From: Pseudoips prasinana
Lineage: Eukaryota; Arthropoda; Insecta; Lepidoptera; Nolidae
Direction: 5' to 3'
Assembly (NCBI GenBank): GCA_951640165.1
Contig: OX621237.1
Span: forward strand, 18,910,001-18,974,000
Length of the DNA: 64,000 nt
Each line of letters begins with the position of its first letter. Within the stretch, counting starts at the first letter, position 1. Under the pieces are notes generated by a model. That model was not told where the DNA came from. It saw nothing but the letters and a program-made list of their open reading frames with translations, and made no database searches. A program made the translations under genes and the position numbers. Positions 1-11,799 of this stretch are shown one piece after another.

Positions 1-243
1 TACGTACATATATAACATTCTTATAATATAATCCATAGTAAATACACAAATCCATAGTAGACTTTGGTATAATGGTTTCACACAATACGTTTGCGCATAA
101 CATTTATAACGGTACTATCAAATAACATCCGAACAACAGGTAAAGTCGCGTAACTAGAACTAGAAATTACCTTTCTACATAGACATTGATAAACTAAATA
201 GACTAATCACGAGTGGAATGAGTCATTCGATATCGCAGACCAG

Positions 244-525
244 TCATTTGGTCAGTGTCGCAAAACTAATGACACATAATGACGGCCGGTGGGCAGGGGG
301 TTGGGGCGACCACGCGCCGGATACTTGTTCGGTCGCGTTACACAATTCTAGTACGTAAGCCTGGGCTACATTGGCATTTGAACGGCATAGGAGACAGTCA
401 AGGTCTGTTAGGCGCCTCCCCGGGAGGTCTTGCCCTCGGGTGCATCGCGACCGTCCACGACCACCTGACCACCCCGCAGCGGCTAATTGGGGTCGTCTGC
501 CAACCGCACCCCCCACAATTTTGAT
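244..525. other. GC-rich unannotated stretch
   Basis: This stretch is much richer in G and C than its AT-rich surroundings. All reading frames through it are short, overlapping and without recognisable motifs, so it is not called as a gene. It could be part of an old repeat. Nothing else is seen in bases 1-1100. Confidence 0.3.
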
Positions 526-1136
526 AATTTTACTAAGTATACCTAGAAACTATTCCACATTAAGTTCAAGCACTATCGTAGCACCCGTAGATACATTTGA
601 CATTAGGTTCTACGTTACACATCCAATACAGTAGCGAGAATCTACGCTAAAATTCTTCATATTTCATTGCTTTTCATGTAGTACCTATTAATTTTTTTAG
701 TAGGGATTACCTAGTGCAAGTGCACATATAATAACCTTCCTGGTTCAACTACCAAATCTGCCTAACGAGTGTCATTGGCATTTTTCTAGCAAGAAACGTG
801 CTAAGTATTTTCTCGAATTAGGTCGCCTTCTGCTACGCCGTGCCTCAGAGTACACGCAGATCCGTCAGTCAATCGTCTGATCTCTCTTGGGTTGTACATA
901 CGTCCGACTCATTGTATCATAAGTGAGAGGGAACATGCAGTGCATCTACATTTTCACACAACATTGGTCATCAGAATAGTTTCCGTGCAAAATGTCTGTT
1001 CTCCTTTAAGCCTCTAACCTAGCCATGAACGACCATTGGCCGCCATGGCAAAACTTCGGCAAGGACGACATTGTATTGAAGCATTAAACTTTTTAAATCC
1101 ATTTTAATAACATTCAGATGTGTTTTTGTTCCACAG

Positions 1137-1324
1137 TCAATGATAATTTCAGTAACAACCGCTTACACTTATCTGATCTGAATCTGATAAAAAAGATAAC
1201 AATAGTAAACAATCACAACTTAGCATACTTTCGAGATGTCATGCAAAGATCTCCACAAAACGTAAACAATGAGTTCCTTAATCCATCACAGGTCTCCAAA
1301 AAAAGTCTCCGAGTTATTCCTGAG
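1137..1324 (+). other. Possible orphan exon or coding relic
   Basis: An open stretch of about 62 codons lies between a good acceptor (pyrimidine-rich tract ending CCACAG just before 1137) and a possible donor (GAG then GTAAAA after 1324). The frame reads through motifs such as NRLHLSDLNLIKK and NEFLNPSQVSKK. No protein family is recognised and no partner exons were found nearby. It may be an exon of an unknown gene, a relic, or chance. Confidence 0.2.
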
Positions 1325-1364
1325 GTAAAATCTCATCAAAATAAATGTCCTCTTAGCCGTATAT

Positions 1365-1677
1365 CGGCCACGGTGGCCAGTCTCAATAAAGACTAGCCAT
1401 CTGTGCGGGAAGTATTATAGTGCACAAGGGGCACTTTCTTATCCATCACTCTCATGATCCGATGAGACGACTAGCGACACGACGGGAAAGAGTTCACGAC
1501 CGACGGCTTTACGTGCTCTCCGAGACACGGGGGTCAACTCCCAGACTTCGGGCTGATACTGAAAAATTTTCTTAACATAAAAATCCCAAAATCACTTTTT
1601 GGCCCGACCCGGGATTTTAACCCAGGAATTCATTATCTGCGGTTGAACACGCTACCACTAGACCACCGAGACAGTCA
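1365..1677 (-). mobile_element. tRNA-headed SINE, minus strand
   Basis: Read on the minus strand, the right end gives a tRNA-like head (GGTGGTCTAGTGGTAGCG, then a B-box-like GGGTTAAAATCCC). The body runs leftward into a block containing GGCCACGGTGGCCAGTCTC and TATTATAGTGCACAAG, a combination common in lepidopteran genomes. The tRNA-like part is diverged, so this is a retroposon and not a working tRNA gene. Confidence 0.6.
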
Positions 1678-2194
1678 TCAAAATAATACATATATAGCAA
1701 TACATATACTACTAGTAGCAATAGTACTATCTCTTCATAACATAAACCTTCTTTGATCCACTTAGCATATAAACTATGGACTTCTATGTGCTTTGTTATT
1801 TAACGTCTGCTACAGGCACCTTGGTGAAATATTATACCAGTTTTAAAGTATAATTATTAACTTTTGAATCTCCAAAGATTATTCAAACCCTTAGAGTATT
1901 TTTGCATGATACTCAAACAAAAACATTACACGTGCTTTAGAGTCTGAGTCACCTAAAATGCATTACAGGATCTTCTTTTGTTATATGTAGTTTTATAATG
2001 AAAACGATGGGCCCGATATTGCAACTTTTTCAAATGAACCAGATCCCAACACAAGGTCCAGAAGTCACCCGCCTGCCCCACTGGACCGATTAGATACTGA
2101 ATTATACATTTACAAGTGCACGTACGCAGAAAATAACACATAATAGCATGTTATCGTAGCGACCCGTTACGACTCCGGCTTGAATACGGGAATC

Positions 2195-2445
2195 AAAATT
2201 GCTGAGTGACTTACTAACATCGATGGCTAAATTACTTACTTAGCTCATAGCTAAATGCTCTAACCGGTCCATAAGTGATTGGCGAGGTTAAGCAACTAGG
2301 CTCGCAGTCAGTCCATAGATGGGTCACCACCAAAGTGGTTTAATTTCTGAGCGTCTTGTTAGACAACAGTCGTTAAGCCATGTCAGAGGCCTACTGGCCG
2401 GCTTGAACAACTCTGATACTAGGGTACACTGCCCTTACGATAAGC
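2195..2445 (+). repeat. Dispersed repeat, copy A
   Basis: This segment contains TTAGACAACAGTCGTTAAGC followed by CATGTCAGAGGCCTACTGGC. The same order appears in inverted orientation at 33590-33830 and partly at 4690-4790. It has no open reading frame of note, so it is a non-coding dispersed element. Its class is unknown to me. Confidence 0.6.
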
Positions 2446-3204
2446 AGCTTTTACAAAATCTTATATTCTTTCCCTTTACTTGGCTTTATTCATTATCATA
2501 TTCAGTCGCAGTTTATGAGAAGTGAGGTTTGATTCCCTGGGTACACAATTTATTTCTCATCAACCAGAGTTCCACGGGAAATAACTAGATTTTGCTAATC
2601 CTTGCCCTTCTTGTATTAAGAATAGTTTAATCAGGTATAATAACATATAAAGAAATGGCTCAAACAAAATATGAATGAATACAAAACAATAATTTAGAAA
2701 GTATCCACTACGTGTCCATTTTCCAGCTCGATTTAAAATGCACTTACATTTCAATAATTCCATTAACAATTGGACTCATGCGCATGCATGCTTACTTTCA
2801 CTTGTGCACATTTTCCAGGCGATCCGAACATTTTACTCTTCTAACGGAATCAAGTCACGAATGAAAAATAAATCAATATTTTATGACAGCAGTTTCAAAC
2901 TAATACGTATTAGGTGGAGAAAACACATGTTATGTGGAGAAAACTAGAGAGTACTTTAATGATGGTATGTTACTCGCACAACATTTTTGCATGATTTTTA
3001 TTATAATAAGATAACGCTTCCACTAGGGAAATAAATCCTTGGATGACGGGGGATTTAACAAACATGTAATTCATGGACAAAAAGTACATTCAGACTAAAC
3101 ATTCATGGGTCACACAGCAAACCAATGGAAAAACGAGTTAAGACGGTCTGGCGAAATCTGTGCAAGCATAGTTTATAGTGATCACTGAGTTATAAAATAA
3201 CTAG

Positions 3205-3330
3205 CTGTGCCCCGCGGTTTTACCCGCGTTATACTTTATGTATAATAGGCGTTTATGACTAATTTGAAAGGTTCATCCTCGTCATCGTCCGTTCTAATGC
3301 TCGGACACAGAGGGCGAGTATCTTTAAAAT
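3205..3330 (+). repeat. Head of a lepidopteran dispersed repeat
   Basis: The segment starts CTAGCTGTGCCCCGCGG and continues TTTTACCCGCG, a head typical of abundant short elements in Lepidoptera. Only the start is seen. Confidence 0.45.
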
Positions 3331-3364
3331 ATAGAATAAAATAAAAATACATAAAAATGGGATA

Positions 3365-3545
3365 CATACATACATATACCGGAAGATGCAGCGTGGGCAG
3401 GCCCCCTACAAGATGGGCCGATCATCTTGTGCGGGTCGCTGGAAACTGCTGGATGCGAATAGCGCAAGACCGGCAATTGTGGAGATCTTTTGGGGAGGCC
3501 TTTGTCCAGCGGTGGTCGTCTTTCGGCTGATATGATGATGATGTC
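3365..3545 (+). mobile_element. 3' end of an RTE-type LINE
   Basis: One frame reads TRWADHLVRVAGNCWMRIA and then QDRQLWRSFGEAFVQRW before a stop. This is the usual carboxyl end of RTE-like reverse transcriptases in insects. It is followed by the short ATG repeat tail (TGATGATGATG) such elements carry. The copy is severely 5'-truncated. Confidence 0.7.
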
Positions 3546-3698
3546 ATAAAAATAAGTGCTACTATTCATATACAACTAGTTAGAGTACCGGTGTGCTTAA
3601 AACGATGAAAATGGAAAAAATATGTTCAAAAATATATAAATTATCTATTGACTATTTGAGACGAATCGGTGTTTAGTAATCTGAAAATATTAGAGGCC

Positions 3699-3761
3699 AA
3701 GACCGCACTAATAAAAGACCGCAACACGTGTTAACACGTGGTCTTTCATTAGTGCGGTCTT
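3699..3761. repeat. Palindrome with CACGTG core
   Basis: Two arms of about 30 bases mirror each other, beginning AAGACCGCACTAAT and ending ATTAGTGCGGTCTT, around a core with two CACGTG hexamers flanking GTTAAC. Small internal mismatches are present. It may be a very short MITE or foldback element. Confidence 0.7.
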
Positions 3762-3839
3762 AACCGGTAGAATGAAAACAGTAACCTTGCTACCTATCAA
3801 ATTAAACGACACTGATTTTGACTTAACAAGAGAGATTTG

Positions 3840-4110
3840 ACGGGCCTGTTGGCGTGGTTGGCAAATGCTTGCTTTTCACGCTGAAGGTCGAGGGTTCGAT
3901 TCAAAACCCAGGACAGATATTTGTGTGCATAAACATGTCTGTTTGTCCTGAGTCTGGATGTAATTTATCTATATAAGTATGTATTTACAAAAGAAAAGTA
4001 GTATATGTAATATAGCAGTTAACTGGTTTCCATAGTACAAGCTCTGCTTAGTTTGGGATCAGATGGCCGTGTGTAAATATTGTCCCAGAATATTATTATT
4101 ATTATTATTC
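3840..4110 (+). mobile_element. Full-length tRNA-derived SINE
   Basis: The head reads GGCGTGGTTGGCAAATGCTT with a B box (GGGTTCGATTC). The body has GAGTCTGGATGTAATTTATC and GCTCTGCTTAGTTTGGGATC, and the tail is an (ATT)n run. The same consensus recurs at 5540-5835, 6585-6815 and 47427-47865, so this is the dominant SINE family of the window. Confidence 0.8.
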
Positions 4111-4689
4111 ATTAAATATTGTATTGTTTAGAAAGTTACGACACATGAAATTTTTTCTGTCAGTTCTGTCAGTTCTGTCCAGAATTATCTATCGAAACAA
4201 ATGGGCGTTATGGCTTCAGTCCTCGCTCGCCTCTATTGCTTGACCGGCAAGCAGTGAAAATCTCCAAAGCAAACTGTAACGTCATGTAATAAAAAATGCT
4301 AGCTTAGCTAACTACAAATATACATATAATAACACACATAGATACTTCCTTAACTATGTGAATCAATATAACTTGCTTGTATGTATGAGAAACGGACTCG
4401 AATCGCGGTCCGTACGTGCATGGGGCCAGAAATGAAATTGATGAACTTTTCTCGCAGCAATAATGGCTTTGGCACGTACCAACATAATTCCCGGCAAAAC
4501 TTCCTCACATAACCCCCGCCCACCGTCAGGGTTGCTCCTCGATCAGCACACAATTTACAATTACACTACTATACAAACTCATAGGTTCTTGGACCCAGTT
4601 GTCCTCACTGAAACTATCAGCGAAATAAGTTGCCGCCAAATTGTTTTAAGTTATCAGTATCTCCGTGCTTCGAAGGGTACAGCTGTCGG

Positions 4690-4790
4690 TTCTAGTTGTA
4701 GTCTAGACAACAGTCGTTAAACAAAGAGGCTTAACGACCGTTGGCCTACAGATAGGCTTGAACATCTCTGAATCTCTGGCATTGAGAAAA
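4690..4790 (+). repeat. Partial copy of the 2195-2445 repeat
   Basis: It shares TAGACAACAGTCGTTAA and the following GGCTTGAACA...CTCTGA block with the repeat at 2195-2445, with internal differences. Bases 4110-4690 hold nothing recognisable. Confidence 0.45.
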
Positions 4791-4802
4791 GATTATAAAA
4801 AA

Positions 4803-4990
4803 GCTTAGACAGTCGCCTCGCCGCTTCGTGTCGCAGGTTCGAGTCCCGCGCCGGACATCTATTTGTGTGACCCATAAATAGTTGTTCTGAGTCTGGATGT
4901 AATTTGTGTCCGTCTATTATATGTTTGTAAATTACCCCACGACACAGGCATTAGATTGCCTAGTGCGGCCGTTGTCTTTTAAAAAAGAAA
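4803..4990 (+). mobile_element. SINE, second family
   Basis: It has a B-box-like GGTTCGAGTCCCGC, then ATTTGTGTGACCCA, GAGTCTGGATGTAATTT and CTATTATATGTTTGTAAA, ending near a short A run. The same family recurs inside the NUFIP1 intron at 61826-62008. Confidence 0.7.
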
Positions 4991-5539
4991 TACTGTAATA
5001 GTTATACAACTATCTTGTATATCATTATAGGGATGAAAAGTCTCTCTAAATGTCTGTACAGTATTTAAATGTAATGATAAAAACACTAGCTGAACTAGTA
5101 AATGCATAAATAGCGGCTCATTAAATGGATTTTTACGAAAAAAATCTTACAACCCCATATAAACTTCATAGCCCCTTTTGCCATCTTTTGGCATTGTCTC
5201 TGATTAATTTTATCATACCTATAATAATATCAAAACTACCTATCGAAAAGCAATATCACTTTCCTATATAATATTGTAGATATTTATCAGAAAAGTATCG
5301 CGTGGAATTGAATTGCACATAAGATAGCAGATAAAAGAGTAATGAAAGTAATACATGAGCAGATTCGATGTCTGAACTATGGACCGGTATATTACGAATC
5401 GATCCGTGACAGAGCGAAAGTATCTTCGGTAAAACGAGTGGAGACAAACTCCACATATGAGAATAAGTAGCACATAGATAGGTGTAGGTGATCCTACCTA
5501 TACCTATGTACAAAATGTATTTTTTTAATATCCCGAAAC

Positions 5540-5835
5540 ATTATTCACACACGGCCTTCTGATCCCAAACTAAGCAGAGCTTGTACTATGGAAACAACGT
5601 CACATGTCAAATTCTACGTATTTTTTTAAATACATACTTACTACTCACTAATAATTATATAATATTTTTATATATTAATTATATAATAATTTTAATATTC
5701 ATATAAATAATAATTACACCCAGACTCAGGACACAGATATGTTCATCCACACTAATATCTGCCTGAGTGGAAATCGAACCCACGACTTGCGGCGTTAAAA
5801 GCAATTATTTACCAAACACGCCACCCGGCCCGTCA
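5540..5835 (-). mobile_element. tRNA-derived SINE, minus strand
   Basis: This is the minus-strand equivalent of the 3840-4110 SINE. GATCCCAAACTAAGCAGAGC lies at the left (3' part) and a B-box complement (GAAATCGAACCCACGAC) and head (GCCACCCGGCCCG) at the right. An AT-rich stretch lengthens the middle. Confidence 0.75.
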
Positions 5836-6010
5836 AAAAACTCGAAATCTTGAAAATATGAAAATACAACCGGAAATATGAAAAATCTTTTACTTGTTTC
5901 ACCATTAATTCTGTGCACAAATTTGCAATTGTAAGGCAACATTTTCAATTTATTCCACTTTTAACGATCTTGTACAACAGATTTTATGATACTGCTTTTT
6001 TTAGTTATAT

Positions 6011-6066
6011 AGACTTATGACGCATCAGTCACCGGTCTGAACCGGTGACTGATGCGGCATAAGTCT
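6011..6066. repeat. 26-base-arm hairpin
   Basis: Arms 6011-6036 and 6041-6066 are complementary over 26 bases with one mismatch and a 4-base loop (CTGA). The arms begin AGACTTATGACGCATC and include CACCGGT next to the loop. No transposon ends are visible. Confidence 0.85.
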
Positions 6067-6164
6067 GTGGCATCACGTCAGCGTGATGATTATGATCGCC
6101 CATCGAGCAATAACTACCAGTATTGCAGGTAGGTAACGTTACAAACATGCAATCCACGGATAAA

Positions 6165-6270
6165 TTCAGACTCAGGACAAATATATAACACAAATAGGTA
6201 TCCTGTATGGGAGTGGAAACCGAAGGAAGTAGGCGCCGAAGTAGTGCCGACACAACCTTAACCACAGGAC
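6165..6270 (-). mobile_element. SINE fragment
   Basis: It contains ATTCAGACTCAGGACAAATA and a following GGGAGTGGAAACC block, matching the middle to head part of the main SINE family on the minus strand. It is diverged and partial. Confidence 0.45.
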
Positions 6271-6299
6271 AGTCTATTACATTAAATATTTTTTTTTTC

Positions 6300-6500
6300 C
6301 GACTATCGTGCCATAATAAATCGGAGACGTTCTCAAGAAAGGACAGGTCAGAAGTACCCTAAACCGGCGAGCATGTATGAAGAATATAATGACAGTAATT
6401 GAGGCAAAAGACGTGTGCAAAGACCGTGACAAATGGAAATCCGTTGCCTCTGCCTACCCCTCTGGGAAACAGGCGTGAGTCTATGTATGTATGTATGTAT
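6300..6500 (+). mobile_element. 3' end of an RTE-like LINE
   Basis: One frame reads IEAKDVCKDRDKWKSVASAY followed by PSGKQA and a stop, a carboxyl-terminal signature of insect RTE-like reverse transcriptases. A short (TATG)n tail follows. All upstream coding sequence is missing. Confidence 0.7.
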
Positions 6501-6584
6501 CGTTCCATAATAAGAATTAACAAACTTGGTCGCAAACGCCGTGGTAGAATATATTGAAATTAATTATTAGGTTAATCATTATTC

Positions 6585-6815
6585 CGGGCCGGTTGGCGTG
6601 CTTTCACGCCACAGGTTGTGGTTTCGATTCCCTCCCAGGGCAGATATTTGTGTGCATGACCATGTCTCGTTGTTCTGAGTCTGGTTGTAATTATCTATAT
6701 AAGTATGTATTTACAAAAGAAAAGTAGTATATGTAATGTAAGCTCTGCTTAAATTTGGATCAGATGGCCGTGTGTGAATAACTTCCAAGGATATTATTAT
6801 GATTATTTTATCTAA
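6585..6815 (+). mobile_element. tRNA-derived SINE, plus strand
   Basis: The head GGGCCGGTTGGCGTG, B box GGTTTCGATTCC, body GAGTCTGGTTGTAATTATC and tail GATCAGATGGCCGTGTGTGA match the 3840-4110 family. The region between the B box and the 3' part is slightly shortened. Confidence 0.75.
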
Positions 6816-6819
6816 TTAT

Positions 6820-8650
6820 CATAATAATAATTATTTCAACATATTCTAATTAAAAATGCCTATGTAAAATTACATCGGTGTTAAGCTTTTAATACAATCC
6901 GTTTGCATTCTAGAAAGTTGTGTTATAGGAAAGTACTTCTTTTACGTGAAAAAAAATTATTATAATGTATTAATTTTTCAGGCGTGGAGCAACCCTATAT
7001 AAGTGGACAGCGGCAGCGGGTGAAGCCGAAGAAGGGAGCGCACATCCAATATAAGAAGAGAACAAAATAGGTTTATGTCGAATACTTTGACCATTCGCCC
7101 GTAAAGTAACTTCGCTGTACGAGTGACGCCCGCAGCCTCGTATTCTATATTTACTTAGAAATACGTATGACTGGAAAATGCATTACATAGATTGATATGT
7201 GCACTCCAATATATGAAGTCTTATTAAGAGACAGAACTTGTAACTGCAGCAAATCCGATGTACTGTAAACCGCCAAATGTAGTCCTGTATGTACTATATC
7301 TAACTAGGTAGCTTCAATTTAGCACAACATATTGCATAAGTAACTACCTGAATCTATAGAGACAGACTGAAATGTTACCCTAATTCGATATGTGACAGCC
7401 ATCAAGTATTGAGTGGTGTGCGGCGGGCAGTAGCACCTGCAGCAACAGTAAGGTAAGTAGCAAATAATATTAGCCTACGTGCACCACACTCAACCCTAGG
7501 GATTCGCGTCTATCGCAAGATAAATACAACAGTGCATAGGTTCACCTATCTTAATTATGTTTATACCTATTCCATTGGATTAAGCTTCTATTTCCTAGTG
7601 CCGGTGTAGTTAACGAATTCATAGGATATTACCTTATAATACCATAGTATGAACATGCAAGCTAAAAACTAATCAAGTGATGCTCACAATTCCTGATACA
7701 GAAATGAAGCGAACGCTACCGCTGCACCGCTTAATCAGCGTTGGTCCACCCGCCCTATATTTGCGTATGCAAAGAGACGCCAGCCGCATTAACGATGCCA
7801 TATAGCCAGCGTAGCGTGCAGCGATTGGGCAAACACATATCTGCATTATAAACAGCGTCCGGGCTCACAAACGTGCGCTGTGGTCGGCCTTTACCGGCGC
7901 AGGCTAATCAACGTGCTGACCTTCCGCAGCCGAACAAACGGTACACCACACTCCGCTGTACCTTGCCTGTAAAATGGTCGACTATCTAACTAGTTAGCTT
8001 CGTGTACACACAGCCTCGTCATTCATTAACAGATTATTCGCTTCTAATCAACCGATCATCATGAAACTAGCACATCCAGCTACGATAAAAACGTAGTAGC
8101 TACGGCAGATCATAATAAAGTAGATATGCGCTTTAACCGTATTCGTGCATGTGCATTGTGCAGTGAATCGATTAAAACTTTCTACTTTCGACGTTCATAC
8201 TCGGTGCGCCCACATTAATGGAAAATCTCGACACATTTCTCGGACTCCTCTCCACTAGAGCGTGTAAAGAAAGCGGCTCGTTGCAATAATTAAAAATGCA
8301 TTTATGTATGAACAACGCGATATACTAGTTAATTTGTGCTAACATTATAAGCGTCGCTAATGACATCAAATATGTGTAATTAGTTAGTGAGTGGGTATTA
8401 TAACAGGATATTTCATGCGTATACCTATCTATATTCTGTATCGGTAAGGATATCTTATCTGTTATAACTATAAATATAAACCAATTGCAATGAGGTGGGT
8501 GTGTCTGTGTTGTGATGAGATCATAGAATCGATTAAATATAATTAACCACTTTCTTTCACTTTTTTTACGATATTAAGAAATGAGAGTGTATGAGAAAAA
8601 GAGCTCAATATAATATTTAATGACTGCTTATTGAAACCAGACTAAGTGTA
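6820..8650. other. Non-coding stretch downstream of the Osiris gene
   Basis: No convincing coding region is seen on either strand. Bases 7690-7970 are less AT-rich and contain TATA-like sites (CCTATATTTGC and ATTATAAACAG), so a regulatory segment is conceivable. A donor-like AAG|GTAAGTAG occurs near 7452. None of this is enough to call a gene. Confidence 0.4.
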
Positions 8651-8973
8651 ACATTTTTTTATTATTACCTCTTACATCACGTTAATAAATTACTTTACAA
8701 TTAAACATATAATCTCAAATAAATAAATTACATTTAATAATTTACTGACATAGATATGAAAACGAGAATAGATGACCGTTTCATCTCTGAAGGATGTCCG
8801 CTTAGCGGACGGTACTTTGGTTTGAGGTTAATTTGTGTGTATCGGCGCGGTGGAATCCTGGCTTTGGTAAGCGGACGCGGCTCGCTTTCCTCTCATCACG
8901 ATGGTGATGGCGAGTGGACCTGTTGACTTTTGTGATAATGGTGATGACGATGACCTGCGACTGACACTGGATC

Positions 8974-10144
8974 CTACACACTTGCCGTAGTCTGCTCACT
9001 ATAGAAGTATGGATCCACCGCGTCTGGTTTCGCTGGCCTCACCACGTATAGATTCCGCCTTCGAATTAAAGACTAGAATTAAAAAAATTGAATTAAAATA
9101 TGGTAACAAAATTTAATCCAGATATCTTTACACTAAAAGATATCACAGTTACCATATGTTTTGAGAAACCTCAACAATTCTTCCTGTAGTGTATTTTTAT
9201 GGGTAACCATATACATTTTTCTTTAGTACTTATAATAAAAATTGCTCAATCTACGAAGATGGTGACCTCACCTATGGTGTCCGTCTGCATGAACTTGGAA
9301 GGTAGTTTCTGCGGGTGCTCCGTCGTGGCTGAACAATTTCTTCAACGCGATGATTCCAGCAATAGTCAGGGCGACCTTACTGGCAATGAGTGCTTTACCC
9401 GCAATGGCAGCTAACGTCTTAAGCGCCATACCTCCCACGATTGTCACGGTTGTGAAAATACCGAGCAAAAGGTAAGGCAAAACCTTCTTACCTGAAATTT
9501 TCAGAAATCATAAGTAATGTTATTAAGTTAACAAGCTTGTAAAATGACTTATTATGAATATATTTACCTCTACCTCTGCCTTCTGAAGCCAAATCCATGG
9601 AAACTGTATGCGTACTCATCAACTGCTCGAACTTCGTGCGTAACATAGTGTCCAACTTATCTTCTGTGGTCATACCAGGAAAGAATCGCGGCTCCGCGAT
9701 CGCGGAGGGGGCGTCAGCTTGCTTCACCAGCGTTAGCCCATCGGCGAGCTGGACGCTCTCCTGTACAACACAAGTAAAAGAACATTACACTATAAGTAAC
9801 ACTAACAACCGTCATCGTAATTCACCAACACTGGGTCTAATCACCTGTTCCACTGCTCTCGTGAGCGCCATTAAGGCCCTACTCTTCAAACACATTGACA
9901 TGTGTTGTTGCGCACTGCAGTCGTCGTAAAGTTTCTGTAAAACAGATAATTCAGCCGTCCACCACCACGAGCTGTCCTCGGATCGTCCGCTATCGACTTC
10001 ATTCTGTGCATCTGTCTCTTCGACCTCCATCCTGCGGGATCTTCGAGGTCCGTGAACATGACCGGCAGCTAGCACCACACAGATAACTGATACGACGTAT
10101 ATCCTGAATGCGGCACACATGTTTGTATTTTTATTTTCACACAC
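8974..10144 (-). CDS. Osiris-family secreted protein (DUF1676)
   Basis: Four coding exons join in frame: 10144-9845, 9760-9568, 9491-9272 and 9058-8974 (265 codons plus stop). All introns have GT/AG ends. Residues 9-32 (from an internal Met at 10120) form a clear signal peptide; either Met could be the start. A two-Cys segment (LYDDCSAQQHMSMCLKSRAL) is followed, after a basic GRGRGKK stretch, by a long hydrophobic block with AGKALIASKVALTIAGIIAL and KKLF, the family hallmark. Osiris proteins are insect-specific and are implicated in cuticle and endosome function. A poly(A) signal lies at 8663-8658. The carboxyl end is unusual: after YFYSEQTTASV comes a UAG, then 25 more open codons rich in His and Ser. 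Which Osiris paralogue this is cannot be told here. Confidence 0.85.
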
Positions 10145-10187
10145 AGCACTAAAACTAAAAATCGACGTATATGAGGGTGGTCCAGCG

Positions 10188-10226
10188 GCGACTGACAGGC
10201 GGTGGAGCGGGTGAGAGCTTATAACC
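10188..10226 (-). promoter_or_regulatory. Osiris core promoter
   Basis: On the minus strand a TATA element (TTATAAG, 10224-10218) lies 30 bases upstream of an arthropod initiator TCAGT (10195-10191, start A at 10193). That is the standard spacing, and the initiator is about 50 bases upstream of the first Met of the Osiris gene. This is inferred from motif and spacing only. Confidence 0.65.
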
Positions 10227-10848
10227 GTGCGCCACTTGTTCGTCGAGCACCACCAAACATCCGCTATTCCGCACTAATTCTCCGCACGCGCACTTACGTA
10301 ACTGAACTTGAAAATGATCGAGAACCATTTTCCAAGCCAATTTCTCCGATAAAATGCACGGCAAAAAGTGAGACACATATCTGCTAGTGGTCGCAACGTA
10401 TGCTGTACCCGGCTTGCGTTCACATGTGTGGAAAAGTATAATTACTAACGACTTGCGTGCGGTATGAGTACAATTGTGTCCCTCATTTCGTTTGCTGACA
10501 TCTTTTTCAGCTTATTAGTTGCGCGTTGAATCCAAACTTGTTATATTAATTTCGGTCTTTATTAGCGCCTGGTCTAGGTGCAGAGTTACATACTTCTAAC
10601 CATGTCCAAACTGCATAAGTTTTGGTCAATGTAGCTGGGGATCTAGATTGTAAACTAACGTCGAAGTCGCTACATTTATAAGGAAAGACTACGTCTTTGC
10701 ACAGGAAAGTAAAAGCGCTACCCAACCGTATCGGTTTAAATTGTGATTTATGATTAAAATATAATCATGTATACGTTTCCTCGGTACAGCCAATGTTCTA
10801 GAAAATTTATCTACCTACAAAAACAGCTAACTTATTGACACTAACTCA
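10226..10848. other. Upstream flank of the Osiris gene
   Basis: No genes or repeats are recognised. This is the likely place for upstream control elements of the Osiris promoter. Confidence 0.4.
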
Positions 10849-10998
10849 TTGAGTCATAAGTGGCCTGTTGTTCTAATAGTTATTGACCATGACTGCTTAG
10901 CCAGAGGTCGTAGGCTCGATCCTCGCTCAAGACAAGCCCGATTATTTCTATGTCTGGGTGTAATTTATCTATGGTGCGTCAGGGGATTGGAAAGAAAA
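10849..10998 (+). mobile_element. SINE fragment
   Basis: It has a tRNA-like head (GTGGCCTGTTGTTCTAATAG, B-box-like GGCTCGATCC), then TGTCTGGGTGTAATTTATCT and an AAAGAAAAGTAGT block. It is cut where the next segment begins. Confidence 0.5.
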
Positions 10999-10999
10999 G

Positions 11000-11235
11000 T
11001 AGTGTTTGCAAACGAAACCTTTATTGACGTCGACAGTGCTAGCTGGTGTAACACTAAGATCACGGTATACACATAACGCTCACTTAGAGTCCTGGCGATA
11101 AGCACTGCGTGAGGGGTCAAACGTGGGACACTTACAGAGTCCCCGCAAATGTACTGTGCGAGAGACCAGACGAACACAGTACACTTCTCACTTGCACTGA
11201 AAACTTGGCACTGATCACTTTTACTTCCTCCTCTT
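11000..11235 (-). mobile_element. Possible solo or terminal LTR fragment
   Basis: The segment interrupts the SINE body and on the minus strand ends with GACGTCAATAAAGG (an AATAAA signal), as in LTRs. A gag-like relic lies upstream on the same strand (11800-12190). LTR ends and a target duplication were not resolved. Confidence 0.3.
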
Positions 11236-11799
11236 GTACCGCCGTCTTCAATTAATGAAAATATCACGTGGATTAAATTTTTTCAATCAAATGAAATGAA
11301 ATATTAAAAATTTAAAACATTCCGAAAGCCCTGCTTGTCTTTTTAGAACTTTCATAATTATTCCATATTAATTGAAATACTTCTTGTTTTCACCACCACC
11401 TTTCTCTTCCTTTTCTATCAGGAAATTGGCATCATCTCTTCCATTTTATTCAACAGCCGTCTAATGTCAAATTTACTCTAAGAATTTTGTGTGTTTAGTC
11501 TTTATGTCCTTTACATCTGCTATCTTTTTTCTTTTGCCCTAGTATTTACTAGAATATTCTTGAACTGTTAAAATACAAAATCTGTTACGGGTACTCGGGG
11601 TACTCTTACTGGTACTAAGGTTCTACCCAACTAGGTTGCAATTTTGGAGTTGTGACTGTTGTCGGGCTATTGTCGGCACCAAACTTCCATATATTAACAA
11701 AGTAAGAGTCCTTTTCATTCCGAAATGTCCACTGAGAAATCATCATGATAGGCTCGTAGTATCTCATTTATTTAGATTTTATACGTAACCATTGTAGAT

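Noticed and set aside
9199..9929. Plus-strand frames over the Osiris gene
   Set aside because: They are the complement of its coding exons. The minus strand has the family motifs, splice sites and promoter.
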